DNA of 64,000 nucleotides from Hymenopellis radicata (GCA_015501595.1 JADNRX010000246.1:19793-83792); one strand, 5' to 3'. Positions 47,200-59,168 are shown, counted from the stretch's first letter. Numbers and translations: made by a program. The notes: generated by a model from the letters alone, not told the origin.

Positions 47200-50100
47200 G
47201 CAACAGTAAAGATATACTCGTAAAAGGCCCCGTCAGTTCCAATGATGTTACGCATCTGATGGTGAATCTCCAACTGCCCAGTGATGACAGCGCAGCGTCA
47301 AAGTGCACGCGGTTCTGACCCTGCCTGAGCCTGAGCATCGTTTCCCGCGATTACCAGGCTGGGAGCGCTCGGTCACTGCCAACCTTGACGATCACGATAT
47401 ACCTAGAACAGTATCTGAGTACTTCACCCACGAGTATTTGGGAAATGACTTACGGTATGATGTGTCCTTCAAACTCGTAGAGACCGGAATACACCTTTCC
47501 ATAGTTCAACGCCTTCGATGCCGCTCCGACCGACTTGAACAGCAGCGGGTCCAGATCGAGCTTCAGATCCATACCAAGGATATCCAGCACGATACGAGGC
47601 GTAGTCCGGTCGTTCCCGCTTCCAATAATATTCCCGTCGCAGATGATGAAGATGAGCTTCCGTTTATCGTCGTAATTCAGTGCCGCAAGAGAGTTCACCG
47701 TGCGGCGCAACGAGTCCTCGCCCTCGGTATAACACGGTACCTGGCAGATGATGAACTTGTCTTGCAACTCGGGATTACGCTTGCCGCCGAGTTGAAGCGC
47801 AGCCAGAACTGTGAAGAAGAGACATTAACTCGAGGCTATTCAAATATAAATGAAACGTACACCATTCAAACCCATAGACGTCATCATGATAGCCGAAAAG
47901 ATCAGCAGCATGTAGTTCTGAACCTGGCATCGGGCAGTTTTGCGAAAGTCGGTCATCCCGACGTACTTAGAACGTGTTGTTCAAACAGTTCATGTTCTGG
48001 GCCTGGTACGTCGAGTTCAAGCCGGCAAGGGCCTCTTTCAACGGCTTGGTCACATCTTGCCCAGACTGCTGCTTAAAAACATCCTCAACATCGGAGGACA
48101 AGAACTTGTAGTCGGTACTGGTCGAGAACGTCGTCTGAGTGCTAAAGTAATCCGTCAAGTCATAGACGTTATTCTCGTAAATACCCCAGATCCTGGAGGA
48201 CGTGCAATAAGGATGATGGTCAAAACGAACTGTAGGGAACGTACTTTTCCATTTCTTGGCTCTGAGCATCCGCTTCGATGGTCGATGGATCCCAGACGAG
48301 CGGCCCCTTGAGGTACTTTTTCATCTTTGGCTGGAATGTGTTTGTATACCAATCCATATTTGCCAGCTGGCTGTCAGTATACGACGTGAGCTTGCCCGAC
48401 GTGTGATCCGCAGTGGGCGCAACGTCCGTAAAGTTCTTGGGTGTGATCGCAAGAATATCGTCGGACACCAGCCCATCGCACCGAAACGTCAAGGGCACAG
48501 GGAAGTAATACGTCATATCCGTGCCAGCCAGCGACTCCAGCGTATCAAACCCGTTACTGGCCATGCCTGTAACATCGCTGTAGTCGCCTTGGACAAAGTC
48601 GGTCATGTCGTAGACCTTGCCCTGCACCGACACTCACCAATCGTTGTTGGCGGTATGCTGAGCCACCTCGTTGGTCGCCCATGCATTGTCGTATTTTGGA
48701 CACAAGAGCTTGCCAAACTCGACGATATAGAAGATGATGATGCCGTTGAAGAGGAGGATGAGCCAAAAGATGGTGAGCTTTTTCGCGCCACGCGAGGGGG
48801 ATATCTGGGCGCTTCATGCGACCAATGATGCGAAGCGCGAAATTCGGTATGAGCCACGTGCAGAGCCACACGATGCGTAGCCACCATCGCCGTGTCCGCA
48901 AGGTAGGAACCTCCTCCACCACATTGGGAGCATCCTTGACGACGACGAGTCCTTCCTTCCCAACTAGAAAGTGAATGAGAATACTGACCAAATGAGGAAA
49001 ACAAAACTTACGAGCAGTATATGCAGGCGCGTCGCCATGCTGACTCTCCTTCACATACCATTGAGTCGAATCATTCCACCCATCGTCACCACCACCCCGT
49101 GAGTCAGAGCCCCTCGCTCCATCTGCCATGTTGGGGGTATGTAGCCCGCCCTGGGCATATGGCCCGACATTTGGATCCCGATATTGTGTCGCATTGGTCC
49201 CCGTCCTCGTCAACAACAAATCATCCGCACTCTCTCCCATAAGGCCCTGCCCTTCCCGGTGCGTATACTCCGTCCCGTCATCCGGCGCCACGCTCCCATC
49301 TTCATCGTCAGCCATCATCCGCCTCGCGTGTTTCACATGGGCGCGTAAAGGATCTTCGACCATCTTCCATTGCGCGCTGTAAGACAGCCAGATCATCCTA
49401 TGTCCGAGCGCAAAGTCTACGCCCTCCTTCCATCCGTTCGCACGAGCACATTGGGTAACCCGCTTAGTAACGGAACCCGCGGCATGGTTGGAACATAGCG
49501 CTCGCAAAACTCGTAGTCGGCGACGTACTCTGCCGAGCGCCAAGATGCCAATCCGGGAGTAAGAAGGAGCAAATCTGTACCTTGACACGGTGCTTGTCGA
49601 AAAAGTTGGACGACCCAGAGTCGTTTGGACGTATACACGAGAGTGTCGACAAGTGGGCATTCTCGATCGTGGAGAGGAGGTTTGATAGTGCAAAGTTGAT
49701 CTGAGGGGTATGTCTTCTGGCGATCGAGTTTGGGGGCTTCCTCTGCAGGAGGCGAGTATGAGGAAATGGTAGTGGGAGACCAGAGGGGAGGAGAAGAGAC
49801 CTGCGCCTGGACGACGATGCTTCTCGGCAGCTAAGGACGGCCCAGAGAAGAGCTTGGCAACGAAAGCCTCGGTCGAGTTGCGAAGTAGAGGTACAAATGC
49901 CGAATCCAGAAGATCTGCATCCTTCTCAATGAAGCGGGTTATGTCGTACGACACTTGGCCGGCGTAGAGGTTGATACCGAAAAGAGTGCGATCCGCCTGG
50001 CCGCTGACACTGGGGCTGGCAACGAAGGATGTGTGTACACCAAACTTGGTCGCCAGGTCCTGCAGGACTTCGTTTCGGTGGTCGTCGCCTTTGCCGGATT

Positions 50101-50450
50101 TGAATGACTAACACCCCTTGGCGACGACACCCAAGCGACCACCCGGTTTCCGCTGGACCCGCTGCTCAACTTGGGGGCCTCTAAGCAGTCCACGCAGGCC
50201 ATGTTGTCCATGGTCTGGATCTGAGGTAGGGCAATAACACTATCCTCGAAAATGTATCGCTGGACGTAAGAGTGTAGGATATCCTCTGTAAAATTGATGG
50301 CAAACTCGTCAAATGCGTTCTGACCGTAAACAGCGACGAGTGGGGCTTGGCCTCCCAAGGACGTGGACTGAATGCCGGATGCACCACAGCTCTGGAAGCC
50401 CGGCTGGTCTAGGATGACTGGCGAGCCGAGTCGGTGGGATTGTCGACCGC
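47200..50450 (-). pseudogene. Chitin synthase with myosin-like motor region, both ends lost
   Basis: On the minus strand the sequence starts inside a myosin-motor-like domain (LDQPGFQSCGASGIQS; NAFDEFAINFTEDILHSYVQ) without its N-terminal part. It continues through VSYDITRFIEKDADLLD, a charged linker, membrane segments (LLFNGIIIFYIVEF) and a cytochrome-b5-like region (VYDMTDFVQGDYSD). It then enters the start of the glycosyltransferase domain ([72 protein letters not shown]). It collapses at about 47210, before the catalytic acidic motifs and the QRRRW box, so it cannot make chitin. It corresponds to the motor-bearing chitin synthase class of fungi. Confidence 0.8.
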
Positions 50451-51420
50451 GGCGGGTTTTAATCCAGAAAAAGCATGGCTATAACGCCTGCGGACCTGCT
50501 GGAAGTCGTGTCATAGGCCCGTCCACGCCGTGCGAACAGAGGATGTACATGGCATCACGGCATGGTTGAATCTGGCGCTAACGGGAGAGAACATCATCCT
50601 GAAATGTAGTAGACCGGTAATGGTGTACGCGGATTTGGTGGGGGTAGTCTAAAATATGAACATTGGGTAAAAGAAGGATAGAAAATACACACCTGGCTGT
50701 CGTCGCCGCCGGCAAACAATGACAATACACAACTCCAACCCATCTAGTACCCTGTCCTAGCCTTATCTGTCCCAACCTTGACTACTACGCATCCGCCTTG
50801 CGAAAATCGACCTTGAGGACATGTCGGCCTTGAGAATGAAAGCTGACGCTGACAGATTCCAACAATAGTCCCGTTGATAACAGATCTATCGGGCGCAGAC
50901 GTGATGAGTGCGGAGAAGATTGTAGTGGTGGTGAAAAGGAGAGTGGGACTGCCCGATTTGGACAGCCCGCACTAACGATGCTGTCGACGGCGGCGGAGAA
51001 GACTATGAGGCGGAGTAAAAGCGGGAGTGCTAAGGATGATATCAAGAGGGGGCAAGGCGACGAGTACCTCGAATGATGAAGGATAATTTAGCGAGAGGAG
51101 GAGGTGGAGAATGCACACAGAGGATCGGGGCGGTCGCTAGCTTCACTAAAGGGCAAGAGAATAAAATAACAAAGAATATACATTCAAAGAAACATGCCGG
51201 TACGCAAGAAAGAAAGAGAAAGCTACGTAGGAACGGATACAAGGGAAACGGACCCACAGGGATCCACAGCGTGACAATTACTAATGCGGCGACACACGCA
51301 TTAGGAAATAAAAGAGATCAATTTGGATATATTTGGTATATGGCGGTGCCTGCCCTATTTTGCCTGCACCCTACAACCGTGTAAGCCGAGCAACAAGTTG
51401 CCCCGGAACCATACGAAGAC
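50451..51420. other. Gene-free stretch, nothing recognised
   Basis: No gene or RNA recognised. The chitin synthase homology stops abruptly at the left edge. Confidence 0.5.
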
Positions 51421-51424
51421 TTCC

Positions 51425-51930
51425 ACCAAGCCTACACACTTGGAAATCGAACTGACGGCGTGGCGGCTGGTTGGTACTGTAGTATTTCGACCATAGATTC
51501 ACAGGGTGTGACCTGTGACCTCATGAACATGTTAAATAACATGTTCATGCTGGCCAAAAGTGTGTGACCTAAAAAAATTATGTTCATTGAGATTTTTAAA
51601 TTTCTGCTTTTTTAGCTTAATTTTACCTATAAAATAGATGCAAACAGCAGAAATAGACCATTTTCATCATAAATAGAGTAAAATAGAAGAAAAAACTACT
51701 AAAATTAGGCCGAAGAAGCAAAATTTAGATCAAGTCAGATTTGTGACCGATTTTAGACATGTTCACAGAGCCCTGTGACCTAGTGACCAACTACAATTAG
51801 GTTCGCATCATGAGGCCTTGTGACCTGTGATGCGAACCTATGGTAGTAATACTACAGTAGAGCGGTTAGCCGTCAGTGTTGTGGAAGCAGTAGGATTTTT
51901 TTCCTCGGGCCTTCATCAATGACTTGACGT
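51425..51930 (+). repeat. tRNA-derived SINE-like repeat split by a MITE
   Basis: If the element at 51477-51857 is removed, the flanks read ACTTGGAAATCGAACTGACG, then GCGTGGCGGCTGGTTGGTAG, then AGCGGTTAGCCGTCAG and a T-run. This matches 57663-57730 over its whole length. TGGCGGCTNGTTGGTAGAGCGG resembles a tRNA D-arm and pol III A box. Confidence 0.6.
51477..51857. mobile_element. Tc1/mariner-type MITE, 381 bp, inserted into a SINE-like repeat
   Basis: Termini CTGTAGTATTTCGACCATAG and the inverse of CTGTAGTATTACTACCATAG match at 17 of 20 bases. TA is duplicated at 51475-51476 and 51858-51859. The uninterrupted target sequence exists at 57.7 kb, which proves the boundaries. Inside, a 13-bp-arm palindrome (CATGAACATGTTA, 51522-51549) and repeated GTGACCTGTGACC words occur. 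AT-rich, no coding capacity. Confidence 0.85.
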
Positions 51931-53400
51931 CTACTAGCCGTCCCTGTGAGTGAAACAAAAGTTTATCTGATGCACTTTTCCTGGCTCCTCTTGCTTTTCT
52001 GTGACGTAGATAACTTCAGAGTAAACAATACTTCAAACTTCAGTCTCCAGCCCGCGCGCTTCGATGGAGCACATTTAGCTTACTGGCTACTGGGCTCGTT
52101 ACCACCCAGCCTAGGCAGGTACTGTTTTGGTCCTCGCAACCTATGGAGCGTCATAATCTGGTCTTTCACTCGCACATTTTTCCCGGGTCCGTCTGGTCGA
52201 GCGGAGAGCCCCATGTGATTCAACCGATGTTGAGCTTTGATCCCCCCCCAGCTTCTGAAAGTGGGGTCTACTAGTGTTAACGGCTTGCTCTCATCATGAT
52301 AAGGAGGTTCGGATGTATAAATGTAGATGGTTTCTCGCATCAGCAAAGTCACCCGGCAACTTTTCTGGACTTTTTTCGACTTTTTTGGGCTTTTTCCGTA
52401 CGGAAAAGTCGACAAGCGACAAGTAAACCAGCCATGTCTCGAGAGGCCACAAGTTCAATTCCCGATCGTCTCTCTCATTTCGACATCTTTTCCATTCCGT
52501 GTCTCATAGTACCTACAGCCATGTATCATACATTTCTACACTAAAATGAGTATTCTAGGGATACTAGAGCCCACTGAGGTGCAGCGCAGAGGCCTGCATT
52601 TACCCAACACTGAGCCAAAAAGTCCCAAAAAGGCAACAAGTCGTAGGTCATCTTGCTGATGCGGACCTGCAACGCCGCCGGGTGCTGGGGGGATAACGGT
52701 ACGCGTCCGCGCTCTGAGGTTGAAGCGCCCGGCATAGGCACCATTCTCGGTCGTTAGAAGGAACGCCTGACTCGCCAAGTGTAGACGTCGATTCGGATCC
52801 TCTTCTACCGCAGACAGATCGTCGAAGGGTCTGTACCGCGATGGGCAGAGTCGGGTTCATTTTGTTTTCCATGTCTGGTCAATCTTTTGCGTCCACTCCT
52901 GGTGTCGTCGGGAATTTGAAGTGCGGTGTTGAACGTGTTGTCGTGGTAGGAGAAGCAGCTAGAGTCTTCCTGCTCGGTGTTAAGCCTACGTAGCTCACCG
53001 GGTGCTAGGCTTGTTGCTCGATTTGGATTGCTTCTTTGGTCTTAGATCTTGTGTGTGTGCTGTAGTACTCATCCTTCGAGTATGGAGCGGGGTCGTCTGG
53101 TCAAGCGGATGAACCGCGTACTGTCCCAGTGCACTATTTGTGTACTGGCATCTTCCTCCTGGAGTTCTTTCCTTCAAGAGGGCTCTCTCGTTATCCATGG
53201 AACAATGAGTGTTAGCTATGTCGGCCGAGAGGATTTCTGCCGCTCACATCAGACGTCTTATCTGTCGACCTGCACTATGTCACCATACCAGGACTTTTGG
53301 TGAACTTACATCGTGGCTAGTTGGTAAAGCGGCTAGCCGTCGATATATCGATCCTTAAGGAGTTTTTTCTACTCTCCACCCGAATGTAAGTTTCCTCGAT
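51931..53400. repeat. Mosaic of dispersed repeats with tRNA-like modules
   Basis: Holds GTCCGTCTGGTCGAGCGGAG (about 52189), GTCGTCTGGTCAAGCGGATG (about 53093) and CGTGGCTAGTTGGTAAAGCGG (about 53312), each with a pol III A-box-like core. It also holds ACCGCAGACAGATCGTCGAA (about 52809) and AAGCCTACGTAGCTCACCGGGTGCTAGGCT (52983), shared with copies at 55.1-57.4 kb. No protein-coding gene recognised. Confidence 0.5.
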
Positions 53401-53897
53401 GGAAGTTGACTTGGTCTACCGGTGCTCTTCGACCGTAACTGCAATGATCATCTCTGGTCGAAGACATACTAGTGGCGGCAATACTTGCGCTGTTCGACAA
53501 GATGTCACTCTACTACAGCACGGCCGGTAACCAAGAGAAAGGGTAAAAAAACACAAGAATACAGATTTGGCATGACTGTTCAACGTTCAGCGAGTCAAGT
53601 ACAGTGCTATGGTTCTTGGAGTAGAAGAACACGACGACCAGTGGAGGCAATTGCCAGGCCGGACGAAATGCTCCGGCAGGCATAATGTTCTCACGCCACT
53701 ACCGTGATTTTTCGTTTTGGGCCGTTGTGTCCCTCCCACACCCCTTCAAAGACGAAGCTCTTCAACGGAGAGTATGACTCTGAAAGCACGGGTATTACGC
53801 GACCCACTGATGACGAGCTCGTGATAGATCATTCCTACCCAGGGCAGCCGGACGCGCGTCTCGGCATCAAACCCCACACCTTCGTCTTCCTTCTCCC
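53401..53897. other. 5' flank of the SDR gene, nothing else recognised
   Basis: Short frames only; no recognisable gene or repeat beyond the tail of the mosaic to its left. Confidence 0.5.
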
Positions 53898-54978
53898 ATG
53901 CCCTCCTACTTTCGTCTCTTCAATCGCCTCATCCTCCTCTCCGTCTCCCTACTCGGCGTCTCCATCCTCATCCAGCACTTCGAACTGATGCCTTCCTCTT
54001 TGCCTACGATACGCGCAAGCAACAAGGCGATTCTCTCTTCTCTCGCGTCCGGTAAAGTGGGAGCAGACGTGCCAACGGCGGTGTTCGTGGGAGGTACTGC
54101 TGGCATAGGGCGCGCTATGGCTGAACGTCTCGCGGCGCATACAGATGGGAACGTGAACATTGTTATTCTTGGACGGAACGAAGTTGCTGCACGTCAAATC
54201 CTTGATTCATTCCCCATACCCTCTACGAAGCCCATGCGGGAGTTCATCAAAGTGGACTTATCTCAGGATGTTGCTGGCCTCACCTCTGTGACATCCCAGC
54301 TTCCTTCACCTATCGATTTCCTGGTACTCACGCCCGGGTATCTGGCGCTTGACGCTCGCACGGAGAATAAGGAGGGGATTGATAAGAAGATGGCTGTCAA
54401 CTACTATGGGCGATGGAAGTTCATATATGATTTGACCAGCAGGGGCAAGATGCGCGAGGGAGGGAAGATTCTGTCGGTTCTCGCAGCGGGGCACGGGGCG
54501 AACATTGGGAAAGAGACGGTGGAGGATTTAGGGTTGAAGAAGCCGGGAGCATATGGTATTTCGAGGGTTGCTGGGCTGACGCCGACCTATACCGATCTCG
54601 CGTTGAAGGTGCGTTCTTCCTTCCTCTCTTCGTTCGCTGCTGATCCCTCTCCAGACATTCTCTTCTCTTTATCCTAATCTATCATTCACCCAAGCCTACC
54701 CCGGCGGGGTACGCACCAGCATCTTTTCCTCCTCCACCTCGCGCTCCATTCGATGGGCTAGTCCGCTCCTCTATCTCGCGTACCCGTTCACGTTTAGCCC
54801 GGCGGAGAGCGCCGAGTACCTGTGGGGCGGGTTACTCTCGGTTGCGAAGGAGCCGGGTGCGCATAGGATTGGTAGCAAGGGCGAAGATTTGGGAAATAAG
54901 AACTGGTACGGTACGGAAGAAGAGGAAAAGCGTTTGTGGGAGCATACGAAGGAGACTGTGGGGGTTACAAAGGTCTAA
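53898..54978 (+). CDS. Short-chain dehydrogenase/reductase (SDR)
   Basis: Exons 53898-54608 and 54655-54978 are joined by a 46-nt intron in phase 0 and encode 344 residues. The nucleotide-binding glycine motif is present (VFVGGTAGIGRAMAE), followed by NIVILGRNE, the strand ending in DFLVLTPGYLAL, KMAVNYYGRWKF (NxYY region) and KILSVLAAGHG. A late YPGGVRTSIF segment is typical of a fungal SDR subgroup. The first start adds a 30-residue hydrophobic leader; the second ATG (53988, MPSSLPTIRASNKAI) matches the usual start of this subgroup and may be the true one. A textbook catalytic YxxxK is replaced by a variant (YGISR), so activity is uncertain. This is the only clean non-mating gene in the repeat-rich zone. 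Confidence 0.82.
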
Positions 54979-55084
54979 TGTACGGTTAAGTTTCGTGACC
55001 GGACATGTTTTGTTGATTTTGACCACCGTGATTTAGATAACGTTCTCGTGTAACACAAAGTACAGTAGTATCTATTCGCCGTAC

Positions 55085-57760
55085 ATACGCCACCACCATA
55101 TCATTGTATCACCTTTGGATGCTTTCATCTCCCCCATTCCGACTCTTCGACACCAGGCAGGCTACAGTCTTCGGGCACGTTGCACTGCTCGTCCTTCCCA
55201 GCCATCTCCCGCCTCGACCCCCGCCCACAAGCCATTTACCTCTGTGAAATAAGCAGCCAAGTAGTATATGTTCCGTGGTGCACCTCGTTCATCGCAGTCT
55301 AGTCTTTTCACAGGCATACATGACAATCCGGAGCGTAGAAGACGGCGCTGCGTCTCATTCCAAGCCTACGTAGCTCACGGGATACTAGGCTCGATACCCC
55401 ATTTTTGGTCTCCAATATCACTCGATCTTGGTTAAGTATTCGAGGCCGTCTGCCAGTGGTTAATCCGAGGATCCGAAACCACATACTCATTGGCTTTCAG
55501 ATACTTTGTTTTCAGTGGTTTTGATCCAGTGTTGGGGAGGACGAGTTCCGATCTTCCTTCTACGTCAACAAGGACAAGCCATCCACATGTCACGTTGCCA
55601 TTATGAGAACGAGGTCGTTGGATCCCCCAGCAGAACTTCGGAAACCCAGGCAAGTGTTGGCACCCTTCTTCGAACGTGTCCTGACGCTAGAAGGACCCCT
55701 TGTCGAGCGTGCTGTGAACCTAGCATCGGTTCCGCTTCTCTCTTACCGCAGACAGATCGTCGAAGGGTCTGGACCGCTTAGCATAGACGGCGAGCGGCCA
55801 CATTTTTCCATGCCTCAGTGGTCACTCTTGTGCAGTCACTCCTAAAGTGCGTGTCGGAGAAGCAGCTAAGTACAATCCTCAGGCTCCTGCTAAGCCTCGG
55901 GTGCTAGCCTTTCGGACGCTACTGATGTCGTCTTCAGATTTTTTTTGCCATCCGCTTTGATTGGGACTCCCGAGTCCTTGGTTGTTCAACGTTCGACCCT
56001 AGTGGTCTTTCGTGGGGGGTTGTAACTTGTCTGGTCAAGCGGATATCTTCGCACTGTCCAATAGATGCTATATAGAGTATGCAAGGGAGGTAACTATGAG
56101 AAGCCAAGGGTTGTGAGTGTGTGGGTAAAGGCTGGTGAAGCCTTCGGGCCCCAACGACTTCCTGCCAGGTAGACGCGGTCAGCTGCGAGGGTGGGCGGGA
56201 CCAACCTCGTATATCGCGTCAACTGAGGGATAGACGTTAGAGCCATGGGTGGAGAACGATGGTCTCATGGAACCTGCATGTCTGTTTTGAGCATGTTAAC
56301 ACAATCCGTTGTGTCCCAAAGACATGAAGGTCTATAATAAAAGGGAGGGAAGGGTGGGGAAAAGAGCGAAAGCCGGAGCCAGTCGACGGTGTGCTGTTCG
56401 AGCGCGCACCGTCGACGTCGAGGTGATGACGGTAACGAAAGAGGAAGGAGTTACCGCATCACGTGTCGGTGCGAAGACCTCAAGCTGCTTCATACTCGTG
56501 CCTCGTACATCACAGCTCAACAAACTTCCTTTGAATGCGTCGAATTGTTTTTGTACTCGTATTGAGGCTTTTATTATGATCCAGACCACGGCCGAGGTTC
56601 ACTGCATCCGAACGTGGCTTGTAGACTGGTGGTTGGACATACACCGTGGCTAGTTGATCAAGCGGCTAGCCGGCGGTGACTTTCGAGTAGTGCATGCCTT
56701 TTTCTCTCTCCAATTGCTCTGTTTCACGCTCCTCTTGCCTTTGCCGCAACGCCTGATGAACTTCTCTAGTAGGTCGACTGATGAAAGGGGCCGACTTTGT
56801 CTACCGCTTCAGCCCGTGACACTGACCGCAATGCTATTTTGCACCGCCTCGCGCGTTTCTCGCCGGCGTATCTGGTCTAGCGGCTAGTTACCCCCGTGTC
56901 AATGGAGTCCTGAATCAAGATAACTTCTTTTCCTCCTCGTCCTTGTTTCGCGAGGAATTATAACCTTTTGGTGAAGGAGAGTATAGATCAGGCTGTGCTC
57001 TGCATGTGTCCATATCGTTGTATGTGAGCGTAATGAGGTCGCGCTGTAGGAATGAGGTGTCCGAGTCGTCTCACAATGTGTCCGACGAGCTTCAAGTTGT
57101 CACCCTCCCAACCGCATTCAGAGTTCATCCCTCGCTTTTTTTTGGTGAGCGTGTCCTGGCGCTAGAAGGCACTTCTGCCAAGGTCGAGCAAACTGACCGT
57201 AGACAGATCGTCGAACGGTTTGTGGTTGGCAATTCGGAGTCTAAGATGATAATTTTTTCTTCACAGTGCTTCTGAGTTGTTCTCATCTCGCCCTAGAAGA
57301 AGCATAATCCTTCGTCTCTCTCGCTGGGAGCCCTCCCAAGTCTACGTGGCTTAGTGGGTACTAGATTTGATTTCAATGCATCTTGAAACTTTTTGTCCTT
57401 GTTCCGCGAATACTTATCGGCGGGTACTGATAAGCCTTCTTTGCTCTATATCGCTCGGCCTTGTTGTTTCTTTGGTTATCCCTCCCGGGTGTACTTGGTC
57501 CGAGGGCGTCTGGTCCACCGGAACAGCCACATACTCATTACAGCGAACAGCGATTTAATTTTTAGTGGTCTGTTTTTATTCGGGAGAACTATTGAAGTAC
57601 GTGTCCACTTGTCTTGTCTAAAGTTGTCTTTCGACCACCACCACCACCACCAAGACTTTCATACTTGGAAATCAGACTAGAGACGTGGCGGCTCGTTGGT
57701 AGAGCGGTTAGCCGTTGATGCTTCTGGACGGTACTTTTTTCAGGACTTGACCCACTGTAC
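55085..57760 (+). repeat. Tandemly arranged copies of the dispersed tRNA-module repeat
   Basis: The same ordered words recur at about 55.1-56.1 and 56.9-57.75 kb: AAGTCTACGTGGCTTAGTGGGTACTAG-type, GAGG(C/G)CGTCTGGTCCA.CGGA, CACATACTCATT, TTTTTAGTGGTC, CGTGTCCTG(A/G)CGCTAGAAGG, and CCG(C/T)AGACAGATCGTCGAA. tRNA-like heads lie at about 56033, 56645, 56868, 57505 and 57688. Copies are 80-90 percent alike by eye and no open frame is shared. I read this as a nested or tandem array of SINE-like elements rather than a gene family. Confidence 0.5.
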
Positions 57761-58604
57761 ATCCGCATCTACATGGCCAACTAAGTATTCGGATCTGAGG
57801 TTGGCGGCCTCGCCCGGACATTCGCGTGATGCGCGCGCCTCGGATCCAACCTACTTAAGAGCATGGACGCGTAGTCGATTGATAATATAACACCTACTTT
57901 CACGTTCGCCGTCACAACAGCGTCAGCCTTCAAATTATTCTTCCTCTGGGGACAAAGACAAAGCTCCAACGTGCGAGCGAAAAGGCTTCCGTGATTCCAT
58001 CGAGACGCGGCAGGTCGACCGTCCAGTTTGAAATATCATAAGTTCTTCTAAATCAAAACTTACGAAGAAAGGTGCATTAGCAAAAAGAACTGTTCTTCTG
58101 ACAGAGGGAGCGATCTGGCTCCACGTCATGTCAGTCCTGCTATCCTGGATTGGACAAGACTCGGCGGGATGTTCAAGGCGCTGACAAGGAAGGTCGTGGT
58201 GGTCGAGGGTGCCGCGGTCCCTGCACTCCGTAGCGCATGGGCCAGGGTAAAAGACATGGGCCGACAGCGCGCGCAGCGGAAAAACGGGAACAGCATCAAA
58301 TGCGGACCTGTCAGCGCCAGCATACTTGGCCCATGGGACATGACTCATGAGTATGGCCTCACCAACGTCGTTACCGAGGCACCTGCAAGGCTTTGGGCTG
58401 TCCATCAACTGTCCATGCAGACTAGTCCACCGAATGTTCAAACTGTGAATTGCGGAGGGTCATTGTACACTGGAATTTCGATCGTTGAGTACATCGTAGA
58501 GTAGGTACCAGACCGCGTAACGTGTAAAATAACGATATTCGATGAATGTCTACATATACAACATAGGAAGGAAGGCGAAGGAATAGTGTCACAGACAGTA
58601 TGAA
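57761..58604. other. Gene-free stretch, nothing recognised
   Basis: A minus-strand open stretch at 58441-57935 has no recognisable domain and is not supported as a gene. Confidence 0.45.
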
Positions 58605-59056
58605 AAAGAAACCAAGAGGAAATGAGAAAGGAGAAAGGTATGGTAAGTCGGTGAGGGGGAGGGGGTGTCGCGGGGAAAGAGCATAGGAAAGGATCGGAGA
58701 CGAACGGCAAGTGGATCGCGCAACTCATCAGCACGACGACGACATGAAAGAAAAACACTCATCGTGTTAGGATATAACAGCGCGTGAAGAGGAATGCAGT
58801 AAAAAAGAAATCAAGAAAGGTCGGTGAGGGAGGGGTGGGTGGGTGTCGCGCGGAAAAGAGGATGACAGTAAAAAATAAAGCAAGAGGAAATGAGAAAGGA
58901 GGAAGGTCGGTGAGTGAGGGGGTGGGTGTCGCGCGGTAAAGAGGATATGAAAGGATTCTTTGGGAGACGAACAGCAGGTCTGCGCAACCTCATCAGCATC
59001 GACCGACAACCAAGAAAGGAAAAAACACCCACTCGCGTCTCATGATATAACACAGT
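58605..59056 (-). repeat. Duplicated 3' end of a pheromone gene with C-rich spacers
   Basis: Block 58605-58770 and block 58876-59056 share GAGGAAATGAGAAAGGAG(G/A)AAGG, GTCGGTGAG...GGGTGTCGCG, GAGACGAACGGCA/GAGACGAACAGCA, CGCAACTCATCAGCA/CGCAACCTCATCAGCA and a terminal GATATAACA. A third copy of GTCGGTGAGGGAGG...GTGTCGCGCGG lies between. In the left copy the last residues read AVIS instead of CVIS, so the prenylated Cys is gone. It is a truncated, dead duplicate of the pheromone gene next door. Confidence 0.6.
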
Positions 59057-59168
59057 TGTATCCTTCGCTGCCATCGCGGACCTCCTGGTCCACGGGCGCC
59101 AGATGTATGGGTATGGCGACGTCAACGTCTAATCCCGGTCCCCACTCTATGGTGGTAAACGCGTCCAT
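59040..59168 (-). CDS. Lipopeptide mating pheromone precursor (CVIS)
   Basis: A 42-residue frame starts MDAFTTIEWG and ends EGYNCVIS. MD.F start and CVIS CaaX box mark a mating pheromone precursor; Ser at the last position also favours farnesylation. No Glu-Arg pair is present; the charged processing region is probably QEVRD (residues 28-32), giving a mature part of about nine to twelve residues. It lies about 800 bp downstream of the second receptor gene on the same strand, repeating the layout seen at 33.8-35.9 kb. GGACAATGGG occurs 232 bp upstream. The gene is intact, unlike its truncated duplicate at 58.6-58.8 kb. Confidence 0.9.
   Translation of the reverse strand: MDAFTTIEWGPGLDVDVAIPIHLAPVDQEVRDGSEGYNCVIS

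Noticed and set aside
57935..58441. Minus-strand frame of 168 codons upstream of the second pheromone region
   Set aside because: No domain, no splice support and no similarity to neighbouring genes.
58767..59009. Minus-strand frame ending AVIS as a sixth pheromone
   Set aside because: The prenylated Cys is replaced by Ala and there is no MD start nearby; treated as a truncated duplicate.
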